From NCBI RefSeq assembly GCF_024347135.1, contig NZ_AP024907.1, forward strand, positions 3,939,628-4,003,627: DNA of 64,000 nt, read 5' to 3'. The position numbers and the translations under genes were made by a program. Positions within the stretch are counted from its first letter, which is position 1; each line of letters begins with the position of its first letter. The notes beneath the pieces were generated by a model. It made no database searches and was not told the origin of the DNA. It was given only the letters and a program-made list of their open reading frames with translations. This stretch comes from Vibrio spartinae. GTDB lineage: Bacteria > Pseudomonadota > Gammaproteobacteria > Enterobacterales > Vibrionaceae. Of the stretch, positions 49,901 through 62,104 are shown piece by piece.

Positions 49901-51070
49901 ATGAGTAAGCAAGCAGTGATCGTTGATTGTATCCGCACGCCAATGGGCCGCTCAAAAGAAGGCGTGTTTCGCCATACTCGTGCAGAAGCACTGTCCGCAC
50001 ATTTGATGCAATCACTGATTCAACGTAACCCACAAATCCCGGTTACAGAAATCGAAGACATCTATTGGGGATGTGTTCAACAAACGCTAGAACAAGGAAT
50101 GAATATTGCGCGCAATGCCGCTGTCTTAGCCGGACTGCCATTTGAAATAGGTGCGGTCACGGTTAATCGCCTGTGTGGTTCGTCAATGCAGGCTCTGCAT
50201 GATGCCGCGAGATCGGTTTCTGCCGGGGACGCTGATATTTGTCTTATCGGTGGGGTTGAACATATGGGGCATGTCCCGATGACGCATGGTATTGATATGC
50301 ATCCGGGCCTCAGTAAACATGCCGCGAAAGCTGCCGGGATGATGGGTTTGACAGCGGAAATGCTGGCAAAACAAAACCAGATTAGTCGAGACGCTCAAGA
50401 CCAGTTTGCCCTGCGCTCCCATCAAAGAGCAACACAGGCAACAGAGAAAAAGTTATTTCAACGGGAAATCGTACCAACGCAAGGCCACGATGAACAAGGG
50501 GCGCTAATTGCGCTGCAAGAGGACGAAGTCATTCGTCGTGATGCCTCACTTGATTCCCTTGCTTCGCTCAAACCTGTTTTCGACCCAGCAAACGGAACCG
50601 TGACCGCCGGAAGTTCTTCTGCCTTATCAGACGGAGCATCGGCAATGGTTGTCATGACCGAAGAAAAAGCACTGCAACTCGGATTACCCATCCGCGCTAA
50701 GATTCGAGCCATGGCCATCGCAGGATGTGAACCTTCCGTGATGGGAATTGGCCCCGTCCCGGCAACGCGCAAGGCACTGAACAGAGCCGGATTATCTCTG
50801 CACGATATTGACGTCATCGAACTGAATGAAGCCTTTGCGGCACAAGCTCTTTCTTGTATTCAGCACTTTGAACTGATGGATAGCTTTGATGATAAAGTGA
50901 ATTTATGGGGCGGTGCGATTGCATTAGGTCACCCGCTGGGATGTTCTGGCGCCAGAATATCGACCACACTATTACATGTGATGGAACATCAGGATGCCCA
51001 GTTTGGGCTGGCAACCATGTGTATCGGTATGGGTCAGGGAATTGCAACTATTTTTGAACGAGTCCGCTAA
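49901..51070 (+). CDS. fadA: 3-ketoacyl-CoA thiolase
   Basis: This 389-aa thiolase starts at the ATG at 49901 ([16 protein letters not shown]). The nucleophile Cys is in [12 protein letters not shown], and the C-terminal [10 protein letters not shown] and CIGMGQGIA blocks hold the second Cys. It is the beta subunit of the fatty-acid oxidation complex. A shared terminator with glmU follows. Confidence 0.96.
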   Translation: MSKQAVIVDCIRTPMGRSKEGVFRHTRAEALSAHLMQSLIQRNPQIPVTEIEDIYWGCVQQTLEQGMNIARNAAVLAGLPFEIGAVTVNRLCGSSMQALHDAARSVSAGDADICLIGGVEHMGHVPMTHGIDMHPGLSKHAAKAAGMMGLTAEMLAKQNQISRDAQDQFALRSHQRATQATEKKLFQREIVPTQGHDEQGALIALQEDEVIRRDASLDSLASLKPVFDPANGTVTAGSSSALSDGASAMVVMTEEKALQLGLPIRAKIRAMAIAGCEPSVMGIGPVPATRKALNRAGLSLHDIDVIELNEAFAAQALSCIQHFELMDSFDDKVNLWGGAIALGHPLGCSGARISTTLLHVMEHQDAQFGLATMCIGMGQGIATIFERVR

Positions 51071-51107
51071 TCCACTTTATTATACTAACGAAAAATATAT
51101 GCTAACG

Positions 51108-51133
51108 AAAAAGGCTCCTTTCAGGAGCCTTTT
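51108..51133. terminator. Bidirectional terminator between fadA and glmU
   Basis: The stem AAAAGGCTCCT / AGGAGCCTTTT has a short loop and T runs on both strands. Confidence 0.87.
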
Positions 51134-51160
51134 CACTTATTCATGTCTAGCTAGCACTGA

Positions 51161-51203
51161 TTTCTAACTATGATTGGTTTCTAACTATAATAGGTTTCTA
51201 AAC
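51161..51203. repeat. 17-bp direct repeats downstream of glmU
   Basis: TTTCTAACTATGATTGG is followed directly by TTTCTAACTATAATAGG and then a partial TTTCTAAAC. The period is exactly 17 bp. No function is evident. Confidence 0.8.
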
Positions 51204-51222
51204 AACATCTATTTATTATGAA

Positions 51223-52587
51223 TTAGGATTTGTTTTTCACAGGTCTTTGCCAGCCTTCAACCCGACGCTCTTTCGCTCGGGTAATCACCAACTCACCCTG
51301 AGCCACATTTCGGGTTAATGTCGTCCCTGCCCCGATGGTCGCACCATCTTCAACCGTGACCGGTGCCACCAGCTGACAGTCAGACCCGACAAACACATCA
51401 TCACCAATCACTGTTTTATGCTTATTGGCACCATCATAATTACAAGTAATCACCCCCGCACCAACGTTCACGCGATCACCGATTTCAGCATCTCCCAGAT
51501 AAGTGAGATGGTTGGCTTTCGACCCTTGACCTAAACGGGCATTTTTAATTTCTACAAAATTACCGACATGCGCATCATCTTTTAACTCAGCCCCCGGTCT
51601 CAACCGAGTAAACGGACCAACCGTACACATTTCTCCAACCGTCGCCCCTTCAATGACGCTGTACGGACGAATGATGGTGTTGTCATCGATCTCGCAATCC
51701 TTCAACACCGAGCCAGCTCCGATCTTCACGTTATTGCCCAAAGAGACACTGCCTTCGATAACAACATTGACATCAATTTCAACATCATAGCCGCATTGTA
51801 ACTGTCCCCGGAGATCAAACCGGGCCGGATCCCGAAGCATGACCCCCTGCATTAAGAGTTTATTCGCCAGCGAATACTGATAAGCTCTCTCCAACCGAGA
51901 AAGCTGAACACGATCATTCACGCCTTCAACTTCCATTGAATCAATCGGATGAACGGCCTGAATAGCTCTTCCTTCCGCATGGGCCGCTGCAATAACATCA
52001 GTTAAATAATATTCGCCTTGAGCATTATTATTTTCTAATCCAGACAACCAGCGTTTCAGGTCTTTCCCTGAAGCCACCAACACACCAGTATTCACTTCTT
52101 GGATCGCCAGTTCAGCTTCTGAAGCCTCTTTCTGCTCAACAATTGCAGTCACAGCATCATTCTGACGGATAATTCGTCCATATCCTGTAGGATTGTCTAA
52201 CACAACGGTTAATAACGCGATCCCACCTTGTGGCTGTGAAGCGAGTAAATTGTCGATCGTCTCTTCCGAAATCAGCGGCACATCACCATACAAGATAATG
52301 ATTTGCTCGTCGTCCTGAAAATACTGAGCCGCTTGATCGACCGCATGTCCTGTCCCCAATTGCTGTGACTGTATGACCCAATTGACGGATTCAGTCGAAA
52401 GTTGTTGTTGCATCAACTCGCCACCGTGGCCATAAACAAGATGAATTTGCTGAGCACCAATCCCCTGACATGTATCGATGACATGTTTCACCATCGGTTT
52501 ACCTGCCAACGTATGGAGAACCTTGGGCAACTGAGAATACATCCGGGTTCCTTTACCCGCGGCCAAAATCACGGCACTGAATTTCAT
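51223..52587 (-). CDS. glmU: Bifunctional GlcNAc-1-P uridyltransferase / glucosamine-1-P acetyltransferase
   Basis: This 454-aa protein has an N-terminal nucleotidyltransferase ([25 protein letters not shown]) and a C-terminal left-handed beta-helix of hexapeptide repeats ([36 protein letters not shown]). It makes UDP-GlcNAc for peptidoglycan and LPS. glmS, the classical Tn7 attachment gene, is not in view. Confidence 0.97.
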   Translation of the reverse strand: MKFSAVILAAGKGTRMYSQLPKVLHTLAGKPMVKHVIDTCQGIGAQQIHLVYGHGGELMQQQLSTESVNWVIQSQQLGTGHAVDQAAQYFQDDEQIIILYGDVPLISEETIDNLLASQPQGGIALLTVVLDNPTGYGRIIRQNDAVTAIVEQKEASEAELAIQEVNTGVLVASGKDLKRWLSGLENNNAQGEYYLTDVIAAAHAEGRAIQAVHPIDSMEVEGVNDRVQLSRLERAYQYSLANKLLMQGVMLRDPARFDLRGQLQCGYDVEIDVNVVIEGSVSLGNNVKIGAGSVLKDCEIDDNTIIRPYSVIEGATVGEMCTVGPFTRLRPGAELKDDAHVGNFVEIKNARLGQGSKANHLTYLGDAEIGDRVNVGAGVITCNYDGANKHKTVIGDDVFVGSDCQLVAPVTVEDGATIGAGTTLTRNVAQGELVITRAKERRVEGWQRPVKNKS

Positions 52588-52681
52588 GGACGACCTTTAT
52601 ACTTAATCGGAAAGAGACTTCTGATTTTATACGGGAAATCACCAATAGTTAAATCATCAGCAAAAATTTTTGAAGGGAAAC

Positions 52682-52709
52682 AAAAAAGGCGACCTAAAGT
52701 CGCCTTTTT
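52682..52709 (-). terminator. Terminator of the ATP synthase operon
   Basis: The stem AAAAAGGCGAC / GTCGCCTTTTT with a 5-base loop lies 17 bp after the atpC stop codon. Confidence 0.9.
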
Positions 52710-52725
52710 GAACGTCATAAATGGT

Positions 52726-53148
52726 TTAACGACGTTTTTTAACTAGCTCGATTACTCGTAGCTTAGCAATGGCTTTAGCCAGTTCACTGGCCGCCTGCGC
52801 GAAGTCCATACCGCCTTGCTGATTCTGAATGTTCTCTTCAGCACGACGCTTGGCTTCTTCCGCCTTTGATGCGTCTAGATCTTCACCACGAATGGCTGTA
52901 TCAGCAAGTACCGTAGAGGTACTTGCCTGAACTTCCACTATACCACCAGAAACATAAATGATTTCTTCGTGGCCGTGCTGCTTCACAATACGCACCATAC
53001 CGGGCTTTATAGCGGTCAGAAGCGGTGCGTGACCATGGTAAATACCAAGTTCACCTTCGCTACCGGTCACCTGAAATGTTTCAACCATGCCAGAGAAAAT
53101 TTTCTTCTCAGCACTGACAACATCCAGATGAAAGGGTATTGATGCCAT
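52726..53148 (-). CDS. atpC: ATP synthase F1 epsilon subunit
   Basis: This 140-aa protein has the N-terminal beta-sandwich ([34 protein letters not shown]) and a C-terminal helical hairpin. It is part of the central stalk and inhibits ATP hydrolysis. It is the last gene of the atp operon. Confidence 0.96.
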   Translation of the reverse strand: MASIPFHLDVVSAEKKIFSGMVETFQVTGSEGELGIYHGHAPLLTAIKPGMVRIVKQHGHEEIIYVSGGIVEVQASTSTVLADTAIRGEDLDASKAEEAKRRAEENIQNQQGGMDFAQAASELAKAIAKLRVIELVKKRR

Positions 53149-53166
53149 ATCGCCTCCTAGTCAGCC

Positions 53167-54585
<1,419 letters not shown>

Positions 54586-54604
54586 CTATTTATTTGACCT
54601 TCAC

Positions 54605-55471
54605 TTAAACCGCAGCTGCGCCGCCCACGATTTCCGATAGTTCTTGTGTAATCGCAGCTTGACGCGCTTTGTTATACACAAGTTCCAGATCTTCAATCAG
54701 GTTACCCGCATTATCAGTTGCAGCTTTCATAGCAACCATTCGAGCCGCTTGCTCACAAGCAAGATTTTCAACTACCCCTTGATAAACCTGAGACTCTATA
54801 TAACGTTGCAACAACATATCAAGTAGAGGTTTGGGTTCAGGTTCATAGAGGTAATCCCATGAATGCTCACGCTTTACTTCTTTACTGTCTGATTTAGGCA
54901 AAGGTAGCAATTGATCGATCGTTGGTTCTTGCACCATGGTGTTCACAAAACGGTTAAACACGACATAGAGGCGATCCAACTCACCTTCATCATATTTTTT
55001 CAGCATCACATTAACAGAGCCGATCAAGTCTTCCAGAGATGGAGAATCTCCTAATCCAGAAGTCTGAGCAGCAACTTTTGCACCGCTGTTATTGAAAAAT
55101 GCTGTCGCTTTTGAACCGATAATGGCCAATTCAACGTCAACATTCTTCTCTGACCAGGATGTAATATCCAGTAGGGCTTTTTTGAACAAGTTAATGTTCA
55201 AGCCACCACACAATCCACGATCAGTAGAAATGATGATATAACCAACACGTTTGGCTTCACGCTCTTCCAGATACGGATGACGATATTCCAGATTTGCGTT
55301 TGCCACATGACCGATCACTTTACGCATTGTTTCCGCGTATGGACGGGAAGACTCCATTGCATCTTGACTACGACGCATTTTAGAAGCCGCTACCATTTCC
55401 ATCGCTTTCGTAATCTTCTGAGTGCTTTTCACACTCCCGATTTTACTACGTATCTCTTTTGCGCCGGCCAT
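54605..55471 (-). CDS. atpG: ATP synthase F1 gamma subunit
   Basis: The protein is 288 aa from the ATG at 55471 ([20 protein letters not shown]), with GGAG upstream. An in-frame GTG two codons earlier is less likely. The C-terminal [17 protein letters not shown] helix is the rotor shaft signature. It is the rotating central stalk. Confidence 0.96.
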   Translation of the reverse strand: MAGAKEIRSKIGSVKSTQKITKAMEMVAASKMRRSQDAMESSRPYAETMRKVIGHVANANLEYRHPYLEEREAKRVGYIIISTDRGLCGGLNINLFKKALLDITSWSEKNVDVELAIIGSKATAFFNNSGAKVAAQTSGLGDSPSLEDLIGSVNVMLKKYDEGELDRLYVVFNRFVNTMVQEPTIDQLLPLPKSDSKEVKREHSWDYLYEPEPKPLLDMLLQRYIESQVYQGVVENLACEQAARMVAMKAATDNAGNLIEDLELVYNKARQAAITQELSEIVGGAAAV

Positions 55472-55515
55472 CGTCACTCTCCATTAGTTGGTGGCAATCA
55501 AGCCACCGACTTTGA

Positions 55516-57057
55516 TTACCAAGTTTGAGTTGCTTTAAACTCATCGACCAGCTTCTTCAGCTGCGCTTCGATGTCATCGTTATAAGCACCAGTCTTGTTG
55601 ATCTCAGCTGCTAAATCAGCATATTGATTACGAGCGAACGACAGTAATGAGGCTTCAAAATCAAGGAGTCGATTTAACTCAATATCTCCAAGATAACCAC
55701 GTTCCGCAGCAAAGATAACCAGTGCCTGTTCAAAAACGGACATTGGTGAGTATTGCTTCTGTTTCATCAGTTCAGTAACTTTCTGACCATGATCCAGCTG
55801 TCTCTTCGTCGTATCATCCAGATCAGAAGAGAACTGAGCAAACGCAGCCAACTCACGATACTGAGCAAGCGCGGTACGGATACCACCCGAGAGTTTCTTG
55901 ATAATTTTCGTCTGAGCAGAACCACCCACACGAGATACCGAGATACCCGGGTCAACAGCAGGACGAACCCCCGCGTTAAACAATTCTGTTTGCAGGAAGA
56001 TCTGACCATCTGTAATCGAGATTACGTTTGTCGGTACAAATGCAGAAACGTCACCAGCTTGAGTTTCGATGATAGGCAATGCGGTTAAAGAACCAGTTTT
56101 ACCTTTCACTTCACCATTTGTGAATTTTTCCACATACCCAACACTGACACGTGATGCACGCTCAAGTAAACGAGAGTGTAAGTAGAATACATCCCCAGGG
56201 AATGCTTCACGGCCTGGTGGGCGCTTCAATAGTAGAGAAATCTGACGATAAGCAACTGCTTGCTTTGACAGATCATCATAAACGATCAATGCATCTTCAC
56301 CACGATCACGGAAGTATTCACCCATTGCACATCCAGCATAAGGCGCCAGATATTGCAGTGCTGCAGATTCAGAAGCAGAAGCAACAACAACGATTGTATT
56401 CGATAGTGCGCCATGCTCTTCAAGCTTGCGTACAACGTTTGCAATCGTGGAAGCTTTCTGTCCAATTGCCACATAAACAGAATAAATACCAGAATCTTTC
56501 TGGTTGATAATCGAGTCAATCGCCATCGCTGTTTTACCAGTCTGACGGTCACCGATAATCAACTCACGCTGACCACGACCAATCGGAATCATTGAGTCAA
56601 CCGATTTGTAACCAGTTTGAACAGGTTGATCAACCGACTGACGCTCGATAACACCAGGTGCAATCACTTCTACTGGAGAAGTTAATTTCGCGTCAATTGG
56701 ACCTTTACCATCAATTGGCTCACCCAGCGTGTTGACCACACGACCAAGCATTTCAGGACCAACGGGTACTTCAAGAATACGACCTGTACCTGTAACTTTA
56801 GTGCCTTCCTTAAGGTCAGCATACGGGCCCATTACAACCGCACCAACCGAGTCACGCTCAAGGTTGAGTGCTAGGGCATAACGGCCACCCGGTAATTCGA
56901 TCATTTCACCTTGCATCACGTCCTTCAGGCCGTGGATGCGGATAATACCATCGCTTACCGAGACGATAGTACCTTCATTGCGAGCTTCACTAACAACATT
57001 GAATTGTTCAATACGCTGTTTAATTAGATCGCTAATTTCCGTGGAATTAAGTTGCAT
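55516..57057 (-). CDS. atpA: ATP synthase F1 alpha subunit
   Basis: The protein is 513 aa from the ATG at 57057 ([16 protein letters not shown]). The Walker-type loop GDRQTGKTA and the [14 protein letters not shown] signature are visible. It is the non-catalytic nucleotide-binding partner of AtpD. Upstream in-frame sequence falls in atpH. Confidence 0.97.
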   Translation of the reverse strand: MQLNSTEISDLIKQRIEQFNVVSEARNEGTIVSVSDGIIRIHGLKDVMQGEMIELPGGRYALALNLERDSVGAVVMGPYADLKEGTKVTGTGRILEVPVGPEMLGRVVNTLGEPIDGKGPIDAKLTSPVEVIAPGVIERQSVDQPVQTGYKSVDSMIPIGRGQRELIIGDRQTGKTAMAIDSIINQKDSGIYSVYVAIGQKASTIANVVRKLEEHGALSNTIVVVASASESAALQYLAPYAGCAMGEYFRDRGEDALIVYDDLSKQAVAYRQISLLLKRPPGREAFPGDVFYLHSRLLERASRVSVGYVEKFTNGEVKGKTGSLTALPIIETQAGDVSAFVPTNVISITDGQIFLQTELFNAGVRPAVDPGISVSRVGGSAQTKIIKKLSGGIRTALAQYRELAAFAQFSSDLDDTTKRQLDHGQKVTELMKQKQYSPMSVFEQALVIFAAERGYLGDIELNRLLDFEASLLSFARNQYADLAAEINKTGAYNDDIEAQLKKLVDEFKATQTW

Positions 57058-57070
57058 TCTCCAATCCCCA

Positions 57071-57604
57071 TCAAGACTGTAATACATCGCTCAGACGGCT
57101 CAAACGGCCATGTACTGAGTTATCGATGATTAAGTCTCCGGCTCGAATAATTACCCCACCGAGTAGGGCCTCATCTACACTGCAATTCAGCTTAACTTTG
57201 CGCTCGAGGCGCTGCTCCAGTTTGCTGCTGATCTCTGTTTTTTGTTCTGCGGAAAGCTCCGTTGCCGAAACAACTTCAACTTCCACCTGTTTTTCATGCT
57301 CTTTTTTCAACACAAAAAACAGTTCACAAACATCAGGGAACGCTCTTAAGCGCCCACTTTCAGCCATCACCCGAATCAGGTTCTGACCATATTCATCAAA
57401 CTGTTCACCGCAAACAGCAACAAAAATTTCTGCCAACTTATCGGCAGCCATAGAACTACTCAGTAGTTCATGGATCTGTTCGTTTTTAGTGATTTCAGCA
57501 GCAAAAGTAAGCATCTCACCCCATTCGTTGAGTTGCCCTTTTTCTACTGCAAAGTCAAATGCTGCTTTAGCATAGGGGCGTGCTATTGTTGTCAAATCAG
57601 ACAT
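57071..57604 (-). CDS. atpH: ATP synthase F1 delta subunit
   Basis: This 177-aa protein has the N-terminal helical bundle ([20 protein letters not shown]) and the C-terminal [22 protein letters not shown] block of OSCP/delta. It connects the peripheral stalk to F1. Confidence 0.95.
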   Translation of the reverse strand: MSDLTTIARPYAKAAFDFAVEKGQLNEWGEMLTFAAEITKNEQIHELLSSSMAADKLAEIFVAVCGEQFDEYGQNLIRVMAESGRLRAFPDVCELFFVLKKEHEKQVEVEVVSATELSAEQKTEISSKLEQRLERKVKLNCSVDEALLGGVIIRAGDLIIDNSVHGRLSRLSDVLQS

Positions 57605-57618
57605 TTGCGCCCCCCTAG

Positions 57619-58089
57619 TTAAAGTTTAGCAGTAATGCTATCGAGAATATCTTTGTGCGCATCTTTATCAATAGAACGCTCAAGAATCTTCTCAGCTCCA
57701 GCCACAGCAAGAGTAGCAACCTGTTTACGCAAGTCATCTCTGGCACGAATACTCAAAGACTCAATTTCAGCTTCAGCCTGAGCAATCAAATGATTACGCT
57801 CAACAATGGCTTCATCTCTCGCTTCGTCAAGAATTTGTACTTTTCGCTTATTCGCCTGTTCAATGACTTCAGCCGCTGCTTGCTTGGCTTCTTTGATACG
57901 TTCAGAAGCATTCGCTTTCGCTAGATCAAGGTCTTTTTCAGCGCGCTCAGCAGCTGATAGACCGTCAGCAATCTTTTTCTGACGTTCTTCAATTGCTGCC
58001 ATCAATGGTGGCCATACATATTTCATGCAAAACCAAACAAAGATAGCGAAGGCAATAGCCTGACCTAGCAGAGTTGCGTTTATATTCAC
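57619..58089 (-). CDS. atpF: ATP synthase F0 b subunit
   Basis: This 156-aa protein has one N-terminal transmembrane helix ([21 protein letters not shown]) followed by a long charged helix that dimerises into the peripheral stalk. Confidence 0.96.
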   Translation of the reverse strand: MNINATLLGQAIAFAIFVWFCMKYVWPPLMAAIEERQKKIADGLSAAERAEKDLDLAKANASERIKEAKQAAAEVIEQANKRKVQILDEARDEAIVERNHLIAQAEAEIESLSIRARDDLRKQVATLAVAGAEKILERSIDKDAHKDILDSITAKL

Positions 58090-58163
58090 CGCAGACTCCC
58101 TCTATGTTTGCAAATAATTAAAAACACCAGCCAATTCTATAGACACAAACCTACTGTGCTAAC

Positions 58164-58421
<258 letters not shown>

Positions 58422-58456
58422 TTATACTAATTGAGTTTCTGATTGATTAAGTTGAA

Positions 58457-59251
<795 letters not shown>

Positions 59252-59620
59252 CTATTCACGGTTGATTGAAAAAAATGACGTTACGAACTGCACCACACTA
59301 GCCAGACAATAAAACACAATAAGAAACCCGGCATTTATGTCGATTTCCCTAAAAATAAACACTAAAACGCCAGCGGTCATCATTAATTTGTATAGATTGC
59401 CCATATATGCACGACCAACATCCAGACCCGCATTGTCTTCGCGGCTCAACTTTCTATGCATATATAAATTTGCCAATAGTGAAGGTACGATGTACGTAAG
59501 TCCCCCAAGAAAAGCGGAAAAACCACTTTTCTCATCCAGCACATAGCCGACAATGGTAGCTAATACTATGAAAAAGGCTAACTGCCACAAAAATGACAGA
59601 ATAAACCATTTATTTAACAT
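59252..59620 (-). CDS. atpI: ATP synthase accessory protein AtpI
   Basis: This 122-aa protein has four hydrophobic helices and a short conserved GGLTYIVPSLLANLYMHRKL loop. It is the first gene of the operon and helps c-ring assembly in other bacteria. It is less conserved than the structural subunits. Confidence 0.9.
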   Translation of the reverse strand: MLNKWFILSFLWQLAFFIVLATIVGYVLDEKSGFSAFLGGLTYIVPSLLANLYMHRKLSREDNAGLDVGRAYMGNLYKLMMTAGVLVFIFREIDINAGFLIVFYCLASVVQFVTSFFSINRE

Positions 59621-59767
59621 AAGTTACCACCCGTTAACTATAGGCCGATTATACATCCGCCTTTACCTTTTACAATAAAGTCGGACCTACAATTCCTCTA
59701 GATACATCACAAAAAACCATAAAATGTAAATCAATGATTGCAAAAATAAACATCTCGGTTCTATGAA

Positions 59768-60661
59768 TTATGACTCTAGCTTTGCAGTCAATGATTGCAA
59801 AATTTCTTCCAAAGCTTGGCTGTCAGCAACACTGATGGTGATTTTCCCTTGCCCTTTATCAGACAAGTTCACAGAAACTTTAGCCTGCAGCATTTCACCC
59901 AATCTATCAGATAAATTCAATGCATGATTCGTTACAATCGGTTTCTGTATTTCAGGTTTCGGTGACAGCGCTTTTTTGACCAGTTGCTCTGTCTGACGAA
60001 CGGTTAACTGCTTTTTCGCGACCTGACTGGCAATCTCAGCCTGAGCCTCACCCTCTAACATCAACAGCGCACGCGCATGACCCATTTCTATTTTTTTCTC
60101 AGCAACCAATGATTTAACAACATCATCGAGCTGATTCAGGCGCAATAAATTCGTCACCGTCGTTCGGGATTTACCAATCGCATCCGCAACTTGCTGGTGG
60201 GTCAGTTTAAACTCGTCTTGCAACCGTTCCAGCGCTTGAGCTTCTTCAATCGCGTTCAGATCTTCCCGCTGAATATTCTCAATCAGAGCCATGGCGATTG
60301 CAGCACGATCTTCCACATGTTTGACTAAGCAAGGGACTTGCTTGAGACCTGCGTGTCTGGCAGCTCGCCACCGCCGCTCTCCGGCAATAATTTCATAATT
60401 TCCGTTATCAATCGGCCGCACAACGATCGGTTGGATAATTCCCTGTGCCTGAATCGAAGCCGATAGCTCTTCCAAGGTTTCAGGAGAGACATCTTTCCGG
60501 GGTTGGTACGCACCGGGTCTCAGGTGGGTAATAGCAATTTCAGCCAATTCACCGTCAGATGACATTGTTTGACTCTGGGTCGCCACTTGTTGCTTTTCTC
60601 TTGCCATAGAACTTGTCGAAAGCAACGCATCCAAGCCTTTTCCTAAACCACGTTTAGACAT
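59768..60661 (-). CDS. parB: Chromosome partitioning protein ParB
   Basis: This 297-aa protein has the CTPase motif region (ITHLRPGAYQPRK, IAGERRWRAARHAG), an HTH for parS binding (KLTHQQVADAIGKSRTTVTN) and a C-terminal dimerisation domain. It loads at parS as a CTP-dependent clamp and spreads. Two perfect parS sites lie in this window about 28 and 32 kb away. It is 20 bp downstream of parA. Confidence 0.97.
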   Translation of the reverse strand: MSKRGLGKGLDALLSTSSMAREKQQVATQSQTMSSDGELAEIAITHLRPGAYQPRKDVSPETLEELSASIQAQGIIQPIVVRPIDNGNYEIIAGERRWRAARHAGLKQVPCLVKHVEDRAAIAMALIENIQREDLNAIEEAQALERLQDEFKLTHQQVADAIGKSRTTVTNLLRLNQLDDVVKSLVAEKKIEMGHARALLMLEGEAQAEIASQVAKKQLTVRQTEQLVKKALSPKPEIQKPIVTNHALNLSDRLGEMLQAKVSVNLSDKGQGKITISVADSQALEEILQSLTAKLES

Positions 60662-60681
60662 GTAAGCGGATTCCTTTTTGG

Positions 60682-61455
60682 TTATACAATGACTTCATCT
60701 CGGCGCAACATCTCTCCGGCTAATGCGAGATAGGCTTTGGCACCAACAGAATATTTATCGTAATACATTGCTGGTTTACCATGACTTGGCGCTTCGGCAA
60801 GACGAACATTACGTGGGATAACGGTACGATACACTTTATCACCAAAGTGCTGTTTTAATTGATCGGATACCTCATTGGAGAGTCGATTACGGGGATCGTA
60901 CATCGTTCTCAGTAACCCTTCGATTTTCAGATTACTATTCACGACAGCTGCCAACTTACTAATGGTATCCATCAGAGCCGTTAATCCCTCAAGCGCGAAA
61001 TACTCACATTGCATTGGTACTAAAACAGAATCCGCAGCAGCCATCGCATTGATTGTAAGGAGGTTAAGAGAGGGAGGACAATCAATAAAGATGAAATCAT
61101 AGTTATCACGAACCGAAGAGAGTACGTTTTTCAGCCGGACTTCACGGGCAAAAACTTCCATCAGTTTTATTTCCGCAGCAGTCACATCACCGTTTGCAGC
61201 AATCAAATGATAATGGCCAGTTGTCTTTTGACAAACCACTTCCTGAAACGGTACTTCCTCAACTAATAAATCGTAAGCGGTATAATCGATCTGATACTTA
61301 TCAACACCACTTGCCATTGTTGCGTTGCCTTGCGGGTCAAGATCAATCACTAATACCTTACGTTTCGTTGCCGCCATAGAGGCGGCAAGATTGACACAAG
61401 TCGTTGTTTTACCAACACCGCCTTTTTGGTTGGCGATTGCTACTATTTTTCCCAC
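60682..61455 (-). CDS. parA: Chromosome partitioning ATPase ParA
   Basis: This 257-aa protein has the deviant Walker A KGGVGKTTTCVNLAAS and Walker B FIFIDCPPSL. It forms the nucleoid-bound gradient that moves ParB-parS complexes and so segregates the origin. It lies 15 bp after rsmG. Confidence 0.97.
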   Translation of the reverse strand: MGKIVAIANQKGGVGKTTTCVNLAASMAATKRKVLVIDLDPQGNATMASGVDKYQIDYTAYDLLVEEVPFQEVVCQKTTGHYHLIAANGDVTAAEIKLMEVFAREVRLKNVLSSVRDNYDFIFIDCPPSLNLLTINAMAAADSVLVPMQCEYFALEGLTALMDTISKLAAVVNSNLKIEGLLRTMYDPRNRLSNEVSDQLKQHFGDKVYRTVIPRNVRLAEAPSHGKPAMYYDKYSVGAKAYLALAGEMLRRDEVIV

Positions 61456-61470
61456 GGCATGCCTCGTTGT

Positions 61471-62103
61471 CTATTCCTTGCGCGATAAGATTACAAGATG
61501 ACGCTCACCTTCGAGTTCAGGAACGGCTAAAGATTGGGTATCCGTCACAAAACACCATTCAGGCAGCGAATCTATCTCATCATGCGGTAATTGTCCTTTC
61601 AATGCCAAAAAAACACCGCCATCCGCTTTGGGGAGGTGGTGACACCAATTTACCATATCTACCATGGAAGCAAATGCTCTGCTGAGCACACCATCAAATT
61701 TATCTTCCGGCTGGAAATCTTCAACCCTACTTTGAACCGGTATCACGTTATGAATATTCAATTCATAAACCACCTGTTTAATAAACCGGATCCGTTTTCC
61801 TAAGCTATCCAGCAAAGTAAAGCACTTATCAGGGTTCATAATTGCAAGTGGAATACCGGGCAAACCAGGCCCTGTTCCGACATCGATAAAGTGATTACCG
61901 GGTAAGTGAGGACTTACAACGATACTATCCATGATATGTTTCACCAACATGTCTTCCGGATCGCGAACCGATGTCAAATTATAAGCTTTATTCCACTTAT
62001 TCAAGCGCTCAACATATCCGAGCAAAAGCGTCATCTGATGTTCACTTACCGTGAGATCTGTCTGTGCAATCAACTGCGTCAGACGTGCTGCCAGCGTCCC
62101 CAT
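61471..62103 (-). CDS. rsmG: 16S rRNA m7G527 methyltransferase RsmG
   Basis: This 210-aa SAM methyltransferase starts at the ATG at 62103 ([16 protein letters not shown]). It has motif [18 protein letters not shown] and the conserved [19 protein letters not shown] segment. Loss of the family enzyme gives low-level streptomycin resistance. Its start lies 2 bp after the mnmG stop codon. Confidence 0.96.
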   Translation of the reverse strand: MGTLAARLTQLIAQTDLTVSEHQMTLLLGYVERLNKWNKAYNLTSVRDPEDMLVKHIMDSIVVSPHLPGNHFIDVGTGPGLPGIPLAIMNPDKCFTLLDSLGKRIRFIKQVVYELNIHNVIPVQSRVEDFQPEDKFDGVLSRAFASMVDMVNWCHHLPKADGGVFLALKGQLPHDEIDSLPEWCFVTDTQSLAVPELEGERHLVILSRKE

Positions 62104-62104
62104 A

